The notes beneath the pieces are model-generated. The model worked only from the letters and a program-made list of their open reading frames with translations, had not been told where the DNA came from and ran no database searches. Made by a program: the position numbers and the translations under genes. A stretch of DNA of 64,000 bases, from contig NZ_CP160205.1 in assembly GCF_041080815.1 (NCBI RefSeq), positions 5,270,001 to 5,334,000 on the forward strand, written 5' to 3'. Positions 15,152-23,202 of this stretch are shown here, piece by piece (the stretch's first letter is position 1; the number at the start of each line of letters is the position of its first letter). Source of the DNA: Mucilaginibacter yixingensis. GTDB lineage: Bacteria; Bacteroidota; Bacteroidia; Sphingobacteriales; Sphingobacteriaceae.

Positions 15152-16297
15152 ATGCAGTTTAAACAAATAGTTGGCCAGCATGATGTTAAACAACGTCTGC
15201 TTAACTCGGTGAAAGAGAACCGGGTGAGCCATGCGCAGCTATTTTTGGGTCCGGAAGGGTCGGGTAGTTTGGCGCTGGCCGTGGCTTATGCACAATATGT
15301 TAGCTGCGAAAACCGCCTGGCAGACGACTCCTGCGGCGAGTGCGCATCGTGCCGTAAATACCAGAAACTGGCACACCCCGATCTGCATTTTTCATACCCC
15401 TTCTTTGCCAAACATAAAGACGATACCGCGCTTACGTTTATAGAACAGTGGCGCGCGGCCCTACTGGCTAACCCATACCTGAGCCTTGATATTTGGCGCG
15501 GGTACCTGGAAGCCGAGAACAAGCAGGCCAACATCAACATAGCCGAATGCCACCAGGTAATCAAAAAACTGAGCCTGAAACCGTTTGAATCGGCCTATAA
15601 AATTCTGATCATGTGGTTGCCGGAGTTTCTGGACAAAGAAGGCAACGCACTGCTAAAGATTATTGAAGAACCTCAGCCTAATACGCTATTCCTGTTGGTG
15701 GCCCAAAATCAGGATCAGATACTGAATACCATCCTGTCACGCACGCAACTGGTTAAAATACCGCCGCCAGGGTATGAGGAAGTGAAATCATTCCTGATAT
15801 CGGCCCATCATCAAACCGAGCATGCCGCCGGCGAGATTGCCTACCTGAGCAACGGCAACCTGACCGAAGCGCTCAATATGCTGCAGCAGGACGATAACGG
15901 CTACCATCAGCAATTTGTGCAATGGCTGCGCCTGTGCGTAACCAACAAAGGCCAGGAAGTAATTGGCTTTACCGATGGACTGGCCAAGCTGGGCCGTGAG
16001 AATCAGAAGAACTTTTTGCGGTATGGCATTAGTTTTATCCGCGAGATCTGTCTGATCGTATCAGGTGCAGGCAACCTGGTAAAATTGCCGCCGGCCGAAC
16101 TGGAAACGGCCGAAAAAATGGCCAAACTAATAACCGCCCGCATGGCCGAAGCCATTGGGGATGAGCTGGAGAAAGCGCATTATCATGTGGAGAGAAACGC
16201 TAATCCCAAAATATTATTTTTAGATGTATCTTTACAGCTTATCAAAATACTGTATTTTAAAACGTTCCCCACAGGGGCTCAATATATACCAACTTAA
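15152..16297 (+). CDS. holB: DNA polymerase III delta-prime-like clamp-loader subunit
   Basis: A 381-residue protein of the clamp-loader AAA+ family. It starts MQFKQIVGQHDVKQRLLNSV. The P-loop GPEGSGSLAL (33-42) has Ser where the Walker lysine would be, as expected for delta-prime, which does not hydrolyse ATP. A zinc module follows with C52, C61, C64 and C67. The sensor region FLLVAQNQDQILNTILSRTQ is clear, and a helical C-terminal domain completes the protein. Delta-prime opens the sliding clamp together with delta and tau/gamma. The gene is the first of the holB-ricT-gldH unit and ends 2 bp before the next start. Confidence 0.92.
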   Translation: MQFKQIVGQHDVKQRLLNSVKENRVSHAQLFLGPEGSGSLALAVAYAQYVSCENRLADDSCGECASCRKYQKLAHPDLHFSYPFFAKHKDDTALTFIEQWRAALLANPYLSLDIWRGYLEAENKQANINIAECHQVIKKLSLKPFESAYKILIMWLPEFLDKEGNALLKIIEEPQPNTLFLLVAQNQDQILNTILSRTQLVKIPPPGYEEVKSFLISAHHQTEHAAGEIAYLSNGNLTEALNMLQQDDNGYHQQFVQWLRLCVTNKGQEVIGFTDGLAKLGRENQKNFLRYGISFIREICLIVSGAGNLVKLPPAELETAEKMAKLITARMAEAIGDELEKAHYHVERNANPKILFLDVSLQLIKILYFKTFPTGAQYIPT

Positions 16298-16299
16298 TT

Positions 16300-17856
16300 A
16301 TGGGATGTGGAAGTTGTTCTACAGGCGGTGGATGTACGCCTGCGGGCTGCAAAAGTAATGGCTCTTGCCTCACCAACGGCTGCAGTAAATTAGATGTTTA
16401 CGACTGGCTGTCGCATATGGACATGCCGGCAAATTATAGGCCTTTCCAGATCATTGAAATAAAATTCAAAGGGTCGCGTAAGGATTTTTATGTCAATCAG
16501 GATAACCTTTACCTGGAAGCAGGCGAACTGGTGGCGGTAGAAACCACCACCGGCGGTTATGATATTGGCCACGTATCGCTCACCGGCGAACTTGTGCGTA
16601 TGCAGATGCAGAAGCGCCACGTTAAAGAGGCCGATGTAACCAAAAAAATCTACCGCAAAGCAACACCTGCCGATGTAGATAAATGGAAAGCTGCCAAAGG
16701 CCTGGAGTGGGAAACCATGCACAAGGCCCGTACGCTGGCGCTCAATCTTAACCTGAGCATGAAGCTGAGCGATGTGGATTACCAGGGCGATAAAACCAAA
16801 GCTACTTTTTATTACACTGCCGAAGGCCGTGTTGATTTTCGTGAGCTGATCAAGAAGATGGCCGAGCAATTTCGTATCCGTATTGAGATGCGCCAGATTG
16901 GTATGCGCCAGGAGGCCAGCCGCTTGGGTGGCATTGGCTCGTGCGGGCGTGAGTTATGCTGCTCTACCTGGTTGACTGATTTTAAGACCGTATCTACCGC
17001 TGCTGCACGTTACCAGAACCTGTCGTTAAATACCCTTAAACTGGCCGGACAGTGCGGTAAGCTAAAATGCTGCCTTAACTACGAGCTGGATACCTATATG
17101 GATGCCCTGAAACACATCCCGGATAACGTTAATGTGTTGAGGACTGAAAAAGGCGATGCCCGTCTGCAAAAAACCGACATTTTTAAACGCATGATGTGGT
17201 TCAGCTTCCCGCAGGCCGAGAGCTGGATACCGCTGCATATTAACCGCGTAAAAGAAATTCAGCGGATGAACAAGGAGGGCGTATTACCGCCAGACCTTGG
17301 CGAGGTGCAGGAAGAAAAACCGGTAGTGCCGGCCAAAGTACTCGATTACGAGAACGTAGTTGGTCAAGACAGCCTTACCCGTTTAGACGAGCGCAGTCGT
17401 AATAAAAAGAAAGCCAAGAGCAAAGGCAAAGGTGGCCAGCCGCAGCAACAGCAGCAAGGCAAGCCAAATAATCAGCAGCAAAATGCGCAGGCCAAACCTG
17501 AGCAGCAGCAGAATAAACAAAACAACCAGGGCAACCGCGGCGGCGAGGGCGAGAATCAAAATCAGAACCGCAACAGGCAAAACAATCAGCCCAAACAGCA
17601 GCAGCAAAACAGGCCAAAACAACAGCCTAACCAGCAAAATAACCCGAACGCCCAGCAGCAACCTAAAGCCGAGCGCCCACAGCGCGAGCCAAACGTAGCA
17701 GCTCCGGCAGAAGGTGCTCCAGAGGCGCAGGGCGGCGGTGAAGGTCAGAGCCGTAACAAGCGTAATAACCGTAACCGCGGCAACAGAAATAAAAACCGTA
17801 ATAATAAAGAGGGCGGCAACACCGGTAACAGCAGCAATGAAACTAGCCAGGCTTAA
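16300..17856 (+). CDS. PSP1-domain protein (RicT/YaaT family) with Cys-rich N-terminus and Q/N-rich tail
   Basis: A 518-residue protein. Residues 1-30 hold seven cysteines in Gly/Ser-rich spacing (MGCGSCSTGGGCTPAGCKSN and on). The PSP1 domain follows (about 50-290): DNLYLEAGELVAVETTTG, then MRQIGMRQEASRLGGIGSCG, RELCCSTWL and GQCGKLKCCLNYE, the cysteine motifs of RicT/YaaT proteins. The C-terminal 150 residues are low-complexity Gln/Asn/Lys/Arg-rich and surely disordered. In Bacillus, YaaT (RicT) works with RicA and RicF in an iron-sulphur complex that promotes mRNA maturation; the role in Bacteroidota is not settled. It is packed between holB and gldH. Confidence 0.88.
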   Translation: MGCGSCSTGGGCTPAGCKSNGSCLTNGCSKLDVYDWLSHMDMPANYRPFQIIEIKFKGSRKDFYVNQDNLYLEAGELVAVETTTGGYDIGHVSLTGELVRMQMQKRHVKEADVTKKIYRKATPADVDKWKAAKGLEWETMHKARTLALNLNLSMKLSDVDYQGDKTKATFYYTAEGRVDFRELIKKMAEQFRIRIEMRQIGMRQEASRLGGIGSCGRELCCSTWLTDFKTVSTAAARYQNLSLNTLKLAGQCGKLKCCLNYELDTYMDALKHIPDNVNVLRTEKGDARLQKTDIFKRMMWFSFPQAESWIPLHINRVKEIQRMNKEGVLPPDLGEVQEEKPVVPAKVLDYENVVGQDSLTRLDERSRNKKKAKSKGKGGQPQQQQQGKPNNQQQNAQAKPEQQQNKQNNQGNRGGEGENQNQNRNRQNNQPKQQQQNRPKQQPNQQNNPNAQQQPKAERPQREPNVAAPAEGAPEAQGGGEGQSRNKRNNRNRGNRNKNRNNKEGGNTGNSSNETSQA

Positions 17857-18319
17857 ATTTATTTTACCCGCGCTGTTATTATTTATGCTGATGACGGCCG
17901 CCTGTAACGACCCTAACCGGGTGATGGATGACAACACAGAGATTGCCAGCCGCAATTGGTCATACGCCAACCAAATCCGGTTTGAGCCAATTATTGATGA
18001 TCCGTCTGCGGCTTATAACCTTTACTTTAACGTCCGTGTAACGGGCGATTATAAATATTCCAACCTTTACGTGTTGCTGCATACCTCGGGCCCTAACATG
18101 AAGTCTGGCGTAATGCGCTATCAGCTCAAGCTGGCTAACGCCGAAGGCGCCTGGCTGGGTAGCGGCACAGGCAACCTGTACAGCTTCCGTATTCCTTTTA
18201 AAACCAACTATCATTTCCCGGCCAAGGGCACTTACCATTTCGCTATTGAGCAGAACATGCGCGATAACCCGCTGCGCGAAGTAAGTGACGTTGGGTTGAG
18301 GATAGAGAAGGCTAAGTAA
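17837..18319 (+). CDS. gldH: gliding motility lipoprotein GldH
   Basis: A 160-residue lipoprotein. The signal peptide MKLARLKFILPALLLFMLMT ends in the lipobox TAAC, with C23 as the lipidated residue. The mature part is a compact beta protein starting NDPNRVMDDNTEI and including YNLYFNVRVTGDYKYSNLYV and KGTYHFAIEQNMRDNPL, features of GldH. GldH belongs to the core gliding/type IX secretion set in Flavobacterium; in non-gliding Bacteroidota it may serve surface protein secretion. I placed the start at 17837, inside the last 20 bp of the PSP1 gene, because it gives the lipoprotein signal; a longer frame upstream is only the shadow of the Q/N-rich tail. Confidence 0.88.
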   Translation: MKLARLKFILPALLLFMLMTAACNDPNRVMDDNTEIASRNWSYANQIRFEPIIDDPSAAYNLYFNVRVTGDYKYSNLYVLLHTSGPNMKSGVMRYQLKLANAEGAWLGSGTGNLYSFRIPFKTNYHFPAKGTYHFAIEQNMRDNPLREVSDVGLRIEKAK

Positions 18320-18342
18320 TTCTACAAAACTTTATATAAAAA

Positions 18343-18433
18343 TGTCATCCCGAACGATAGTGAGGGGTCTTTTCGATCAAGTATTAAAGCTTATCGCTCC
18401 GAAAAGATCTCTCCCGTTGGTCGAGATGACATT
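18343..18433 (+). repeat. GTCATCCCGAACGA palindromic repeat, copy 1
   Basis: GTCATCCCGAACGATAGTGA on the left pairs with TCGAGATGAC on the right, and CTTTTCGATC pairs with TCCGAAAAGA inside. Related copies lie at 18595-18724 and 40082-40170. It sits 24 bp past the gldH stop. Confidence 0.8.
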
Positions 18434-18474
18434 TTGTTTTTATAGGGACTTGAGCGGGCGTGAATTTGCATCCA

Positions 18475-18540
18475 ATACCTCTGCGCCCGGTCAAGCGTCT
18501 GCGCTTGACCGAACCAAAAGCATTCAGCGTTCTTGCTGAA
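18475..18540. repeat. two small hairpins between the GTCATCCCG repeats
   Basis: GGTCAAGCG-TCTG-CGCTTGACC (about 18489-18510) and a TTCAGC/GCTGAA hairpin (about 18524-18540) lie side by side. I see no gene anywhere in 18320-18771, only these and the two flanking repeats. Confidence 0.55.
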
Positions 18541-18594
18541 TATCGTGCAGGCATGGACATATGGCTGCAGGTGAAAGTCAGTTAAATTAACTAT

Positions 18595-18724
18595 TGTCAT
18601 CCCGAACGAACCAGAATGGGTTGTGTGTTGCGGTGAGGAGAGATCTTATACCTGCAGTGATGTAGACGACTTGGCAATTCTGCTTTGCAATCGGTATAAG
18701 ATATCTCCCGTTGGTCGATATGAC
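18595..18724 (+). repeat. GTCATCCCGAACGA palindromic repeat, copy 2
   Basis: It starts GTCATCCCGAACGAACCAGA and ends TCCCGTTGGTCGATATGAC. The right half matches the right half of copy 1 (TCTCCCGTTGGTCGA). It ends about 47 bp before the M14 peptidase gene. Confidence 0.75.
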
Positions 18725-18771
18725 AAGTTAGGTATGATGCCAAATCTTTATTAAATTAGAGTATCCGCATC

Positions 18772-21306
18772 ATGAAGAAATTATATCTCCTGATAGTATT
18801 GTTGTTTTGTTTTTGTGCCGTGCAGGCGCAAAAGCTGCAATCGCCGGCTGAGTTTTTGGGTTACCGGCTGGGTGAGCATTTTACTTTCTACTCGCGTATT
18901 GCAGATTATTTTAGATATGTGGCACAGGCGTCAAAAAACGTTAAGCTGCAACAATACGGCACCACTAACGAAGGGCGGCCGCTTTTAGTAGCGTTTATCG
19001 GGTCTGAACAAAATGTTAACCGACTTGAGGTAGTCCGCAAGTATAATTTGTCGCTTGCCGGGTTGGACAATGGTGTCGCTATCAACAATCCGCCCGTAAT
19101 TGTATGGCTGAGCTATAATGTGCATGGTAACGAGCCATCATCAAGCGAGGCTGCCATGTGGACGCTGTATGATGTGGCTAATCCAGAGAATGCCAAAACG
19201 CAGGCCTGGCTTAAAAACACGTTGGTCATCATTGACCCTTGTGTTAACCCTGATGGGCGCGACCGTTACGTAAACTACTACAACATGGTGGGCGACCGCA
19301 TCCCAGACGCCAATCCTGCTTCGCGCGAGCATACCGAACCTTGGCCCGGTGGCAGAGTAAATCACTACTACTTTGACCTGAACCGCGACTGGGCCTGGCA
19401 AACACAGAAAGAAACTCAGGCCCGTGTAGGTCTTTTTAATAAATGGCTCCCGCAGATTCATGTTGATTTTCATGAGCAGGGCTATAACAGTCCCTACTAT
19501 TTTGCACCCGCAGCCGAGCCTTTTCATAAGGTAATTACTGCGTGGCAGCGCGAGTTTCAAACCATCATCGGTAAAAACAACGCCAAACTGTTTGATCAGA
19601 ACGGTTGGATGTATTTTACACATGAGGAGTTTGATTTGCTGTATCCATCCTATGGCGATACCTATCCGTTGTATAACGGTTCCATCGGGATGACTTATGA
19701 GCAGGGCGGTATTAGCGGCGGTCTGGCGGTGATAACGGCCGGTAACGATACGCTTACCCTCGCAGACCGCATCGCCCATCACCATGCCAATAGTTTGAGT
19801 ACGATAGAGACGGCCTCCAAATACGCCCAGAAAGCGGTGGATGAGTTTAAAAAGTTTTATGATAACAGCCGCAGCAATCCGCCGGGTGATTATAAGACTT
19901 ATGTAATTAAGAACGATAATCAGGATAAGATCAATGCACTGGGGCAGCTACTGGATCGTAACGGCATTCAATATGGCTTTGGGGTTAGTCGCCCGGCCAA
20001 TGGTTTCAATTATTTTAATCTGAAGACGGAGAACTTTAACATCGGCCCTAATGATATGGTGATTGACGCTTATCAACCCAAATCTGTTCTGGCCAGTGTA
20101 TTGTTGGAGCCTAAAACCTTTGTGGCCGATAGCAATACTTATGATATCACCGCCTGGTCTTTACCTTATGCTTACGGTTTAAAGGCTTATGGGCTGAAAG
20201 AAGAGGTAAAAGCTGCTGATGGCAAACAAACCATTTCCGCGTTGAAGGCAAATGTGCCGGCACCAGGATCGCCGGTTTATGCTTATGTGAGTGCGTGGCA
20301 GTCGGTAGAGGATGTGAAATTTATGGCGGCGCTGATGAAGAAAAACATCCGCGTGCGGTATGCTGAGATGCCTTTTGAGGCGGCGGGGAAAAAGTTTAGC
20401 CGTGGATCAATCATTATTACCCGTGCGGGCAACAGTCGCCCGGATTTTGAGCAGTTGGTGAGCGGCGCGGCTAAGGAGTTTAAGCGCGAACTCACAGCGC
20501 TCTCATCGGGCTTTGTAGATAAGGGGGCAGACATTGGCTCTAAAGAAGTGCACCTGATAGCCAAACCGAAAGTGATGCTGCTCAGCAATGAAGGTACGTC
20601 ATCATCAAATGTGGGCGAGATCTGGCATTTCTTTGAACAGCAGATTAACTACCCGCTCACGCTGGTGCGTTACCAGGATTTAGGAAAGGTAAAGTTGTCA
20701 GACTTTGATGTGCTCATTCTGCCTGATGGCAACTACCCCGATTTGCCTGCTGATAAACTACAGGCCTGGGTGCATGATGGCGGCAAGCTGATTGCCATAG
20801 GCGACGGGGCAGCAACGTTGGAAGATAAAAAAGGCTTCCGCATCAGCGGGAAAGACTCGGATAAAGACGGCAAAGACGATAAGGATCAAAAAGCCGATAA
20901 AGACAAAAAAAAGAAGACCATCGATGATACCCGGGTTTACGGTGAGCGTGAGCGGCAATCGCTTAAAACCAGTGTGCCCGGCGCCATCTACAAAATGAGG
21001 TTAGATAATACCCACCCGCTGGCCTATGGCTTGCCCGATTACTATTATACCCTAAAGCTGGATGATAAGATTTATGCCCCTCTGGGCGATGATGGTTGGA
21101 GCGTAGGCACTATAAAAAAAGACGGCTTTGTGGCCGGCTTTGTAGGGCAAACCAGCAAGAATAAAATAATGGACGGTATGCTGCTGGGCGTACAACCTCT
21201 TGGCCGGGGCACGGTAGTTTATATGGTAGATGATCCGCTGTTCCGCGAGTTATGGGAGAACGGTAAATTACTGTTTAGTAACGCGGTGTTTATGGTAGGG
21301 AACTGA
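18772..21306 (+). CDS. exported M14-family zinc carboxypeptidase-like protein
   Basis: An 844-residue protein with a signal peptide (MKKLYLLIVLLFCFCAVQAQ). The M14 peptidase domain spans about 30-370. The zinc motif is NVHGNEPSSSE (H118, E121), NPDGRDRY and DLNRDW carry the substrate-binding Arg/Asn, PQIHVDFHEQG holds the second zinc His, and GMTYEQGG the likely catalytic Glu. The large C-terminal part (about 400-840) has a glutamine-amidotransferase-like Rossmann region (VMLLSNEG, VLILPDGNYPDL, GGKLIAIGDGA). An Asp/Lys-rich insert at about 694-722 contains DSDKDGKDD, similar to calcium-binding DxDxDG loops. It should be a periplasmic or surface peptidase; the substrate is unknown. It stands alone between repeats. 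Confidence 0.88.
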   Translation: MKKLYLLIVLLFCFCAVQAQKLQSPAEFLGYRLGEHFTFYSRIADYFRYVAQASKNVKLQQYGTTNEGRPLLVAFIGSEQNVNRLEVVRKYNLSLAGLDNGVAINNPPVIVWLSYNVHGNEPSSSEAAMWTLYDVANPENAKTQAWLKNTLVIIDPCVNPDGRDRYVNYYNMVGDRIPDANPASREHTEPWPGGRVNHYYFDLNRDWAWQTQKETQARVGLFNKWLPQIHVDFHEQGYNSPYYFAPAAEPFHKVITAWQREFQTIIGKNNAKLFDQNGWMYFTHEEFDLLYPSYGDTYPLYNGSIGMTYEQGGISGGLAVITAGNDTLTLADRIAHHHANSLSTIETASKYAQKAVDEFKKFYDNSRSNPPGDYKTYVIKNDNQDKINALGQLLDRNGIQYGFGVSRPANGFNYFNLKTENFNIGPNDMVIDAYQPKSVLASVLLEPKTFVADSNTYDITAWSLPYAYGLKAYGLKEEVKAADGKQTISALKANVPAPGSPVYAYVSAWQSVEDVKFMAALMKKNIRVRYAEMPFEAAGKKFSRGSIIITRAGNSRPDFEQLVSGAAKEFKRELTALSSGFVDKGADIGSKEVHLIAKPKVMLLSNEGTSSSNVGEIWHFFEQQINYPLTLVRYQDLGKVKLSDFDVLILPDGNYPDLPADKLQAWVHDGGKLIAIGDGAATLEDKKGFRISGKDSDKDGKDDKDQKADKDKKKKTIDDTRVYGERERQSLKTSVPGAIYKMRLDNTHPLAYGLPDYYYTLKLDDKIYAPLGDDGWSVGTIKKDGFVAGFVGQTSKNKIMDGMLLGVQPLGRGTVVYMVDDPLFRELWENGKLLFSNAVFMVGN

Positions 21307-21398
21307 GGGGAGCCAGAGTATAAAAAAGGGTGATGTAATGAGCCCCAGTCGAGACACGCGCGGTGCCCCTCATCAATACGCTTTGCAGAGAGGGAGGC

Positions 21399-21432
21399 CT
21401 TCGCGCACCCTTCGACAAAGCTCAGGATGACA
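21399..21432 (+). repeat. CCTTCGCGC...CTCAGGATGACA repeat fragment
   Basis: GGCCTTCGCGCACCCTTCGA, ending AGCTCAGGATGACACCC, is the same module as at 11585-11617 and 14491-14527. It lies between the convergent M14 and ispH genes. Confidence 0.65.
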
Positions 21433-21453
21433 CCCAATAATCGTCATAAGAAA

Positions 21454-21482
21454 CTAAACTCCCCTTTAGGGGCTGGGGGCTA
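21454..21482 (-). repeat. C/G-rich boundary repeat on the ispH stop codon
   Basis: On the minus strand the ispH stop TAG (21480-21482) is the first triplet of TAGCCCCCAGCCCCTAAAGG, followed by GGAGTTTAG. The orientation relative to the gene is the same as at crtW, kynA, cydA and rsmI. Confidence 0.75.
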
Positions 21483-22331
21483 AAAAGCTTCCAAAGCGGC
21501 TTTTACCTGCTGCATCAACCACATTGGAGTTGAGGTTGCGCCGGCTATGCCGATGGTATCGCCCGGAGCAAACAGGTTTTTGTCCAGCTCGTCAACAGAT
21601 GATACAAAGTAAGTATCGGGGTTATGTTTGCGGCATACCTCGTAAAGTACTTTGCCGTTTGATGACTTTTTGCCCGATACAAAAACAATTTTGTTGAAGC
21701 GGTTGGCAAACTTGGGCAGGTCTTTGTCGCGGTTAGATACCTGGCGACAGATGGTATCGTTAGCCTTAACCTCGTAGCCTTTGGCCAGTAAATGCTCTTT
21801 GATCTGATAAAATTTCTCGGTGCTTTTAGTGGTCTGGCTATAAAGGGTAAAGCTTTGCGGCAATGGCAGTGCGTCCAGTTCGGTGATGTCTTGAAAAACC
21901 AGAGCTTCGCCGTTGGTTTGCCCTTCCAGGCCAATTACCTCGGCATGGCCATGTTTGCCAAAAATGACAATCTGCTCGTCATTATCATGCGATGTTTTGA
22001 TGCGGTTCTGCAGTTTCAGTACAACCGGGCATGAGGCATCAATCAGCATAATGTTATGCTCCATGGCCAGGCGGTAGGTTTCCGGTGCTTCGCCGTGGGC
22101 ACGGATCAGCACTTTCTCGTTATACAGGTCTTTCAGCTGACTGTGATCTATAATCCGCAGTCCTTTTGCTTTCAGGCGCTCTACCTCTTCATCGTTATGC
22201 ACAATATCGCCCAGGCAGTAGAGGTAGCCGTCTTCGGCCAGTATATCTTCCGCCATATCAATGGCATATACCACTCCGAAACAAAAACCTGAATCCTGAT
22301 CTATCGTAACCTGTAAATTATACTCGCCCAT
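21480..22331 (-). CDS. ispH: 4-hydroxy-3-methylbut-2-enyl diphosphate reductase
   Basis: A 283-residue IspH (LytB). The three iron-sulphur cysteines are C17 (SGFCFGV), C101 (DASCPVV) and C195 (TICRQVSNR). Substrate contacts H45 (VHNDEEV), H79 and E81 (RAHGEAPE) are present, as are the C-terminal GKKSSNG and GATSTP motifs. It makes IPP and DMAPP in the last step of the MEP isoprenoid pathway, which also feeds carotenoids such as the CrtW product. The gene is monocistronic, with a -7 box 7 nt before its ATG. Its stop codon is part of a boundary repeat. Confidence 0.95.
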   Translation of the reverse strand: MGEYNLQVTIDQDSGFCFGVVYAIDMAEDILAEDGYLYCLGDIVHNDEEVERLKAKGLRIIDHSQLKDLYNEKVLIRAHGEAPETYRLAMEHNIMLIDASCPVVLKLQNRIKTSHDNDEQIVIFGKHGHAEVIGLEGQTNGEALVFQDITELDALPLPQSFTLYSQTTKSTEKFYQIKEHLLAKGYEVKANDTICRQVSNRDKDLPKFANRFNKIVFVSGKKSSNGKVLYEVCRKHNPDTYFVSSVDELDKNLFAPGDTIGIAGATSTPMWLMQQVKAALEAF

Positions 22332-22338
22332 GTTGATG

Positions 22339-22346
22339 CAAAGTTA
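22339..22346 (-). promoter_or_regulatory. -7 box TAACTTTG of ispH, predicted near-leaderless
   Basis: On the minus strand TAACTTTG ends 7 nt before the ispH ATG at 22331. It is an exact match to TAnnTTTG. Confidence 0.6.
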
Positions 22347-22380
22347 GTTAGAAAATGAATTAGTAGTATATAGGAAGATG

Positions 22381-23043
22381 TCAGACCGCAATCACCTTGT
22401 CTTTTAGTACTCCGAAGATGCGGTCAGTTTCCCGATGGCGCAAGGCTACCCTGCCGGTAAACTTGCCAAATGATGGCAGAATGGCTTGTCGCTCGCCAAA
22501 GGCAAAACATGGCAAGGTAACACTTTGCCGAGCGCGACCACTCAGGCAAACGCCCGGGTGGATATGTCCGCAGAATACATAGCCTTTGGCCTGTTCCAGT
22601 TGTTCATCAACTAACGGGTGGTGCAGCATCAGGAATGGGCCAACCAATAATTCATTATGTAAGTCCACATCCAGTTGGATGTAATGCCTGTCATGAATAA
22701 TATCATGATTGCCGCGGATCAGGACAATTTGCAAATGTGCAAAGTGACGGCGCCAAAGGGCAAACCACTCCCAATCACTGTTCATATCACTGTGGAAAAG
22801 ATCGCCCAGAAAGATAATCTTCTCTGGATGATATTCTTCGATCAGGTCAGACAGACAAGCCAGGTCATCCTGTTCCATATCGCGCGGTACGGCAATGCCT
22901 GCTTTACGGAAGTGCCCAACTTTACCCAGATGCACATCGGCCGCAATCAGCGCACGTTCCTCTTTCCAGTAAATAGCTTTTTGCGGTAAAAGTGATAGTG
23001 TTTGTCCCTGTAATTCAATCTCCAGCCCGGCAGCAGTCGTCAT
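22381..23043 (-). CDS. pdeM: ligase-associated DNA damage response endonuclease PdeM-like metallophosphoesterase
   Basis: A 220-residue calcineurin-type phosphoesterase. The metal motifs are ADVHLGK (D36, H38), IIFLGDLFHS, LIRGNHDI, LMLHHPL and FCGHIHPG. The stretch DVHLGKVGHFRKAGIAVP is the PdeM signature, a family usually encoded with a ligase-associated Lhr-type helicase, an ATP-dependent ligase and an exonuclease. None of these partners is adjacent, so the repair role is inferred from the family alone. It is transcribed from a TATCTTTG box 4 nt before its ATG and runs in the same direction as ispH, 49 bp upstream of it. Confidence 0.87.
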   Translation of the reverse strand: MTTAAGLEIELQGQTLSLLPQKAIYWKEERALIAADVHLGKVGHFRKAGIAVPRDMEQDDLACLSDLIEEYHPEKIIFLGDLFHSDMNSDWEWFALWRRHFAHLQIVLIRGNHDIIHDRHYIQLDVDLHNELLVGPFLMLHHPLVDEQLEQAKGYVFCGHIHPGVCLSGRARQSVTLPCFAFGERQAILPSFGKFTGRVALRHRETDRIFGVLKDKVIAV

Positions 23044-23047
23044 AGTA

Positions 23048-23055
23048 CAAAGATA
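23048..23055 (-). promoter_or_regulatory. -7 box TATCTTTG of pdeM, predicted leaderless
   Basis: On the minus strand TATCTTTG is followed by TACT and then the ATG at 23043. It is an exact box with 4-nt spacing. Confidence 0.65.
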
Positions 23056-23062
23056 ATTATTT

Positions 23063-23166
23063 AGTGAGTTGTGAATGGTGAGGAGTGAGTGGTTTTATGC
23101 GGGATACGATTTGCCCTGCCCGTTCACCAGTCGACCACTCACAATTCACTACTCACAACTCACTAC
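23063..23166. repeat. GTGAGTTGTGAATGGTGAG-type inverted repeat
   Basis: GTGAGTTGTGAATGGTGAGG and AGTGAGTGG at 23064-23092 face CCACTCACAATTCACTACTC and ACAACTCACTAC at 23135-23166. It fills the divergent pdeM/lactonase gap. Confidence 0.75.
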
Positions 23167-23202
23167 AAATCCCTACCTTGCGTTTGCAAAACCAATAATG
23201 TT

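Noticed and set aside
15250..15280. Missing Walker lysine in holB as a sign of damage
   Set aside because: Delta-prime subunits normally have a degenerate P-loop, so this is expected.
17714..17836. Upstream extension of gldH
   Set aside because: The extra 41 residues are the second frame of the RicT tail. The lipoprotein signal starts at 17837.
17383..17970. Long minus-strand frame across the Q/N-rich tail of the RicT-like gene (Leu/Val/Ala-rich protein)
   Set aside because: It is the antisense shadow of CAG/AAC repeats, its amino-acid make-up is a by-product of those codons, and the plus-strand protein is clear.
18342..18539. 65-residue frame after gldH
   Set aside because: It lies within the GTCATCCCG repeat and two small hairpins; a repeat by-product.
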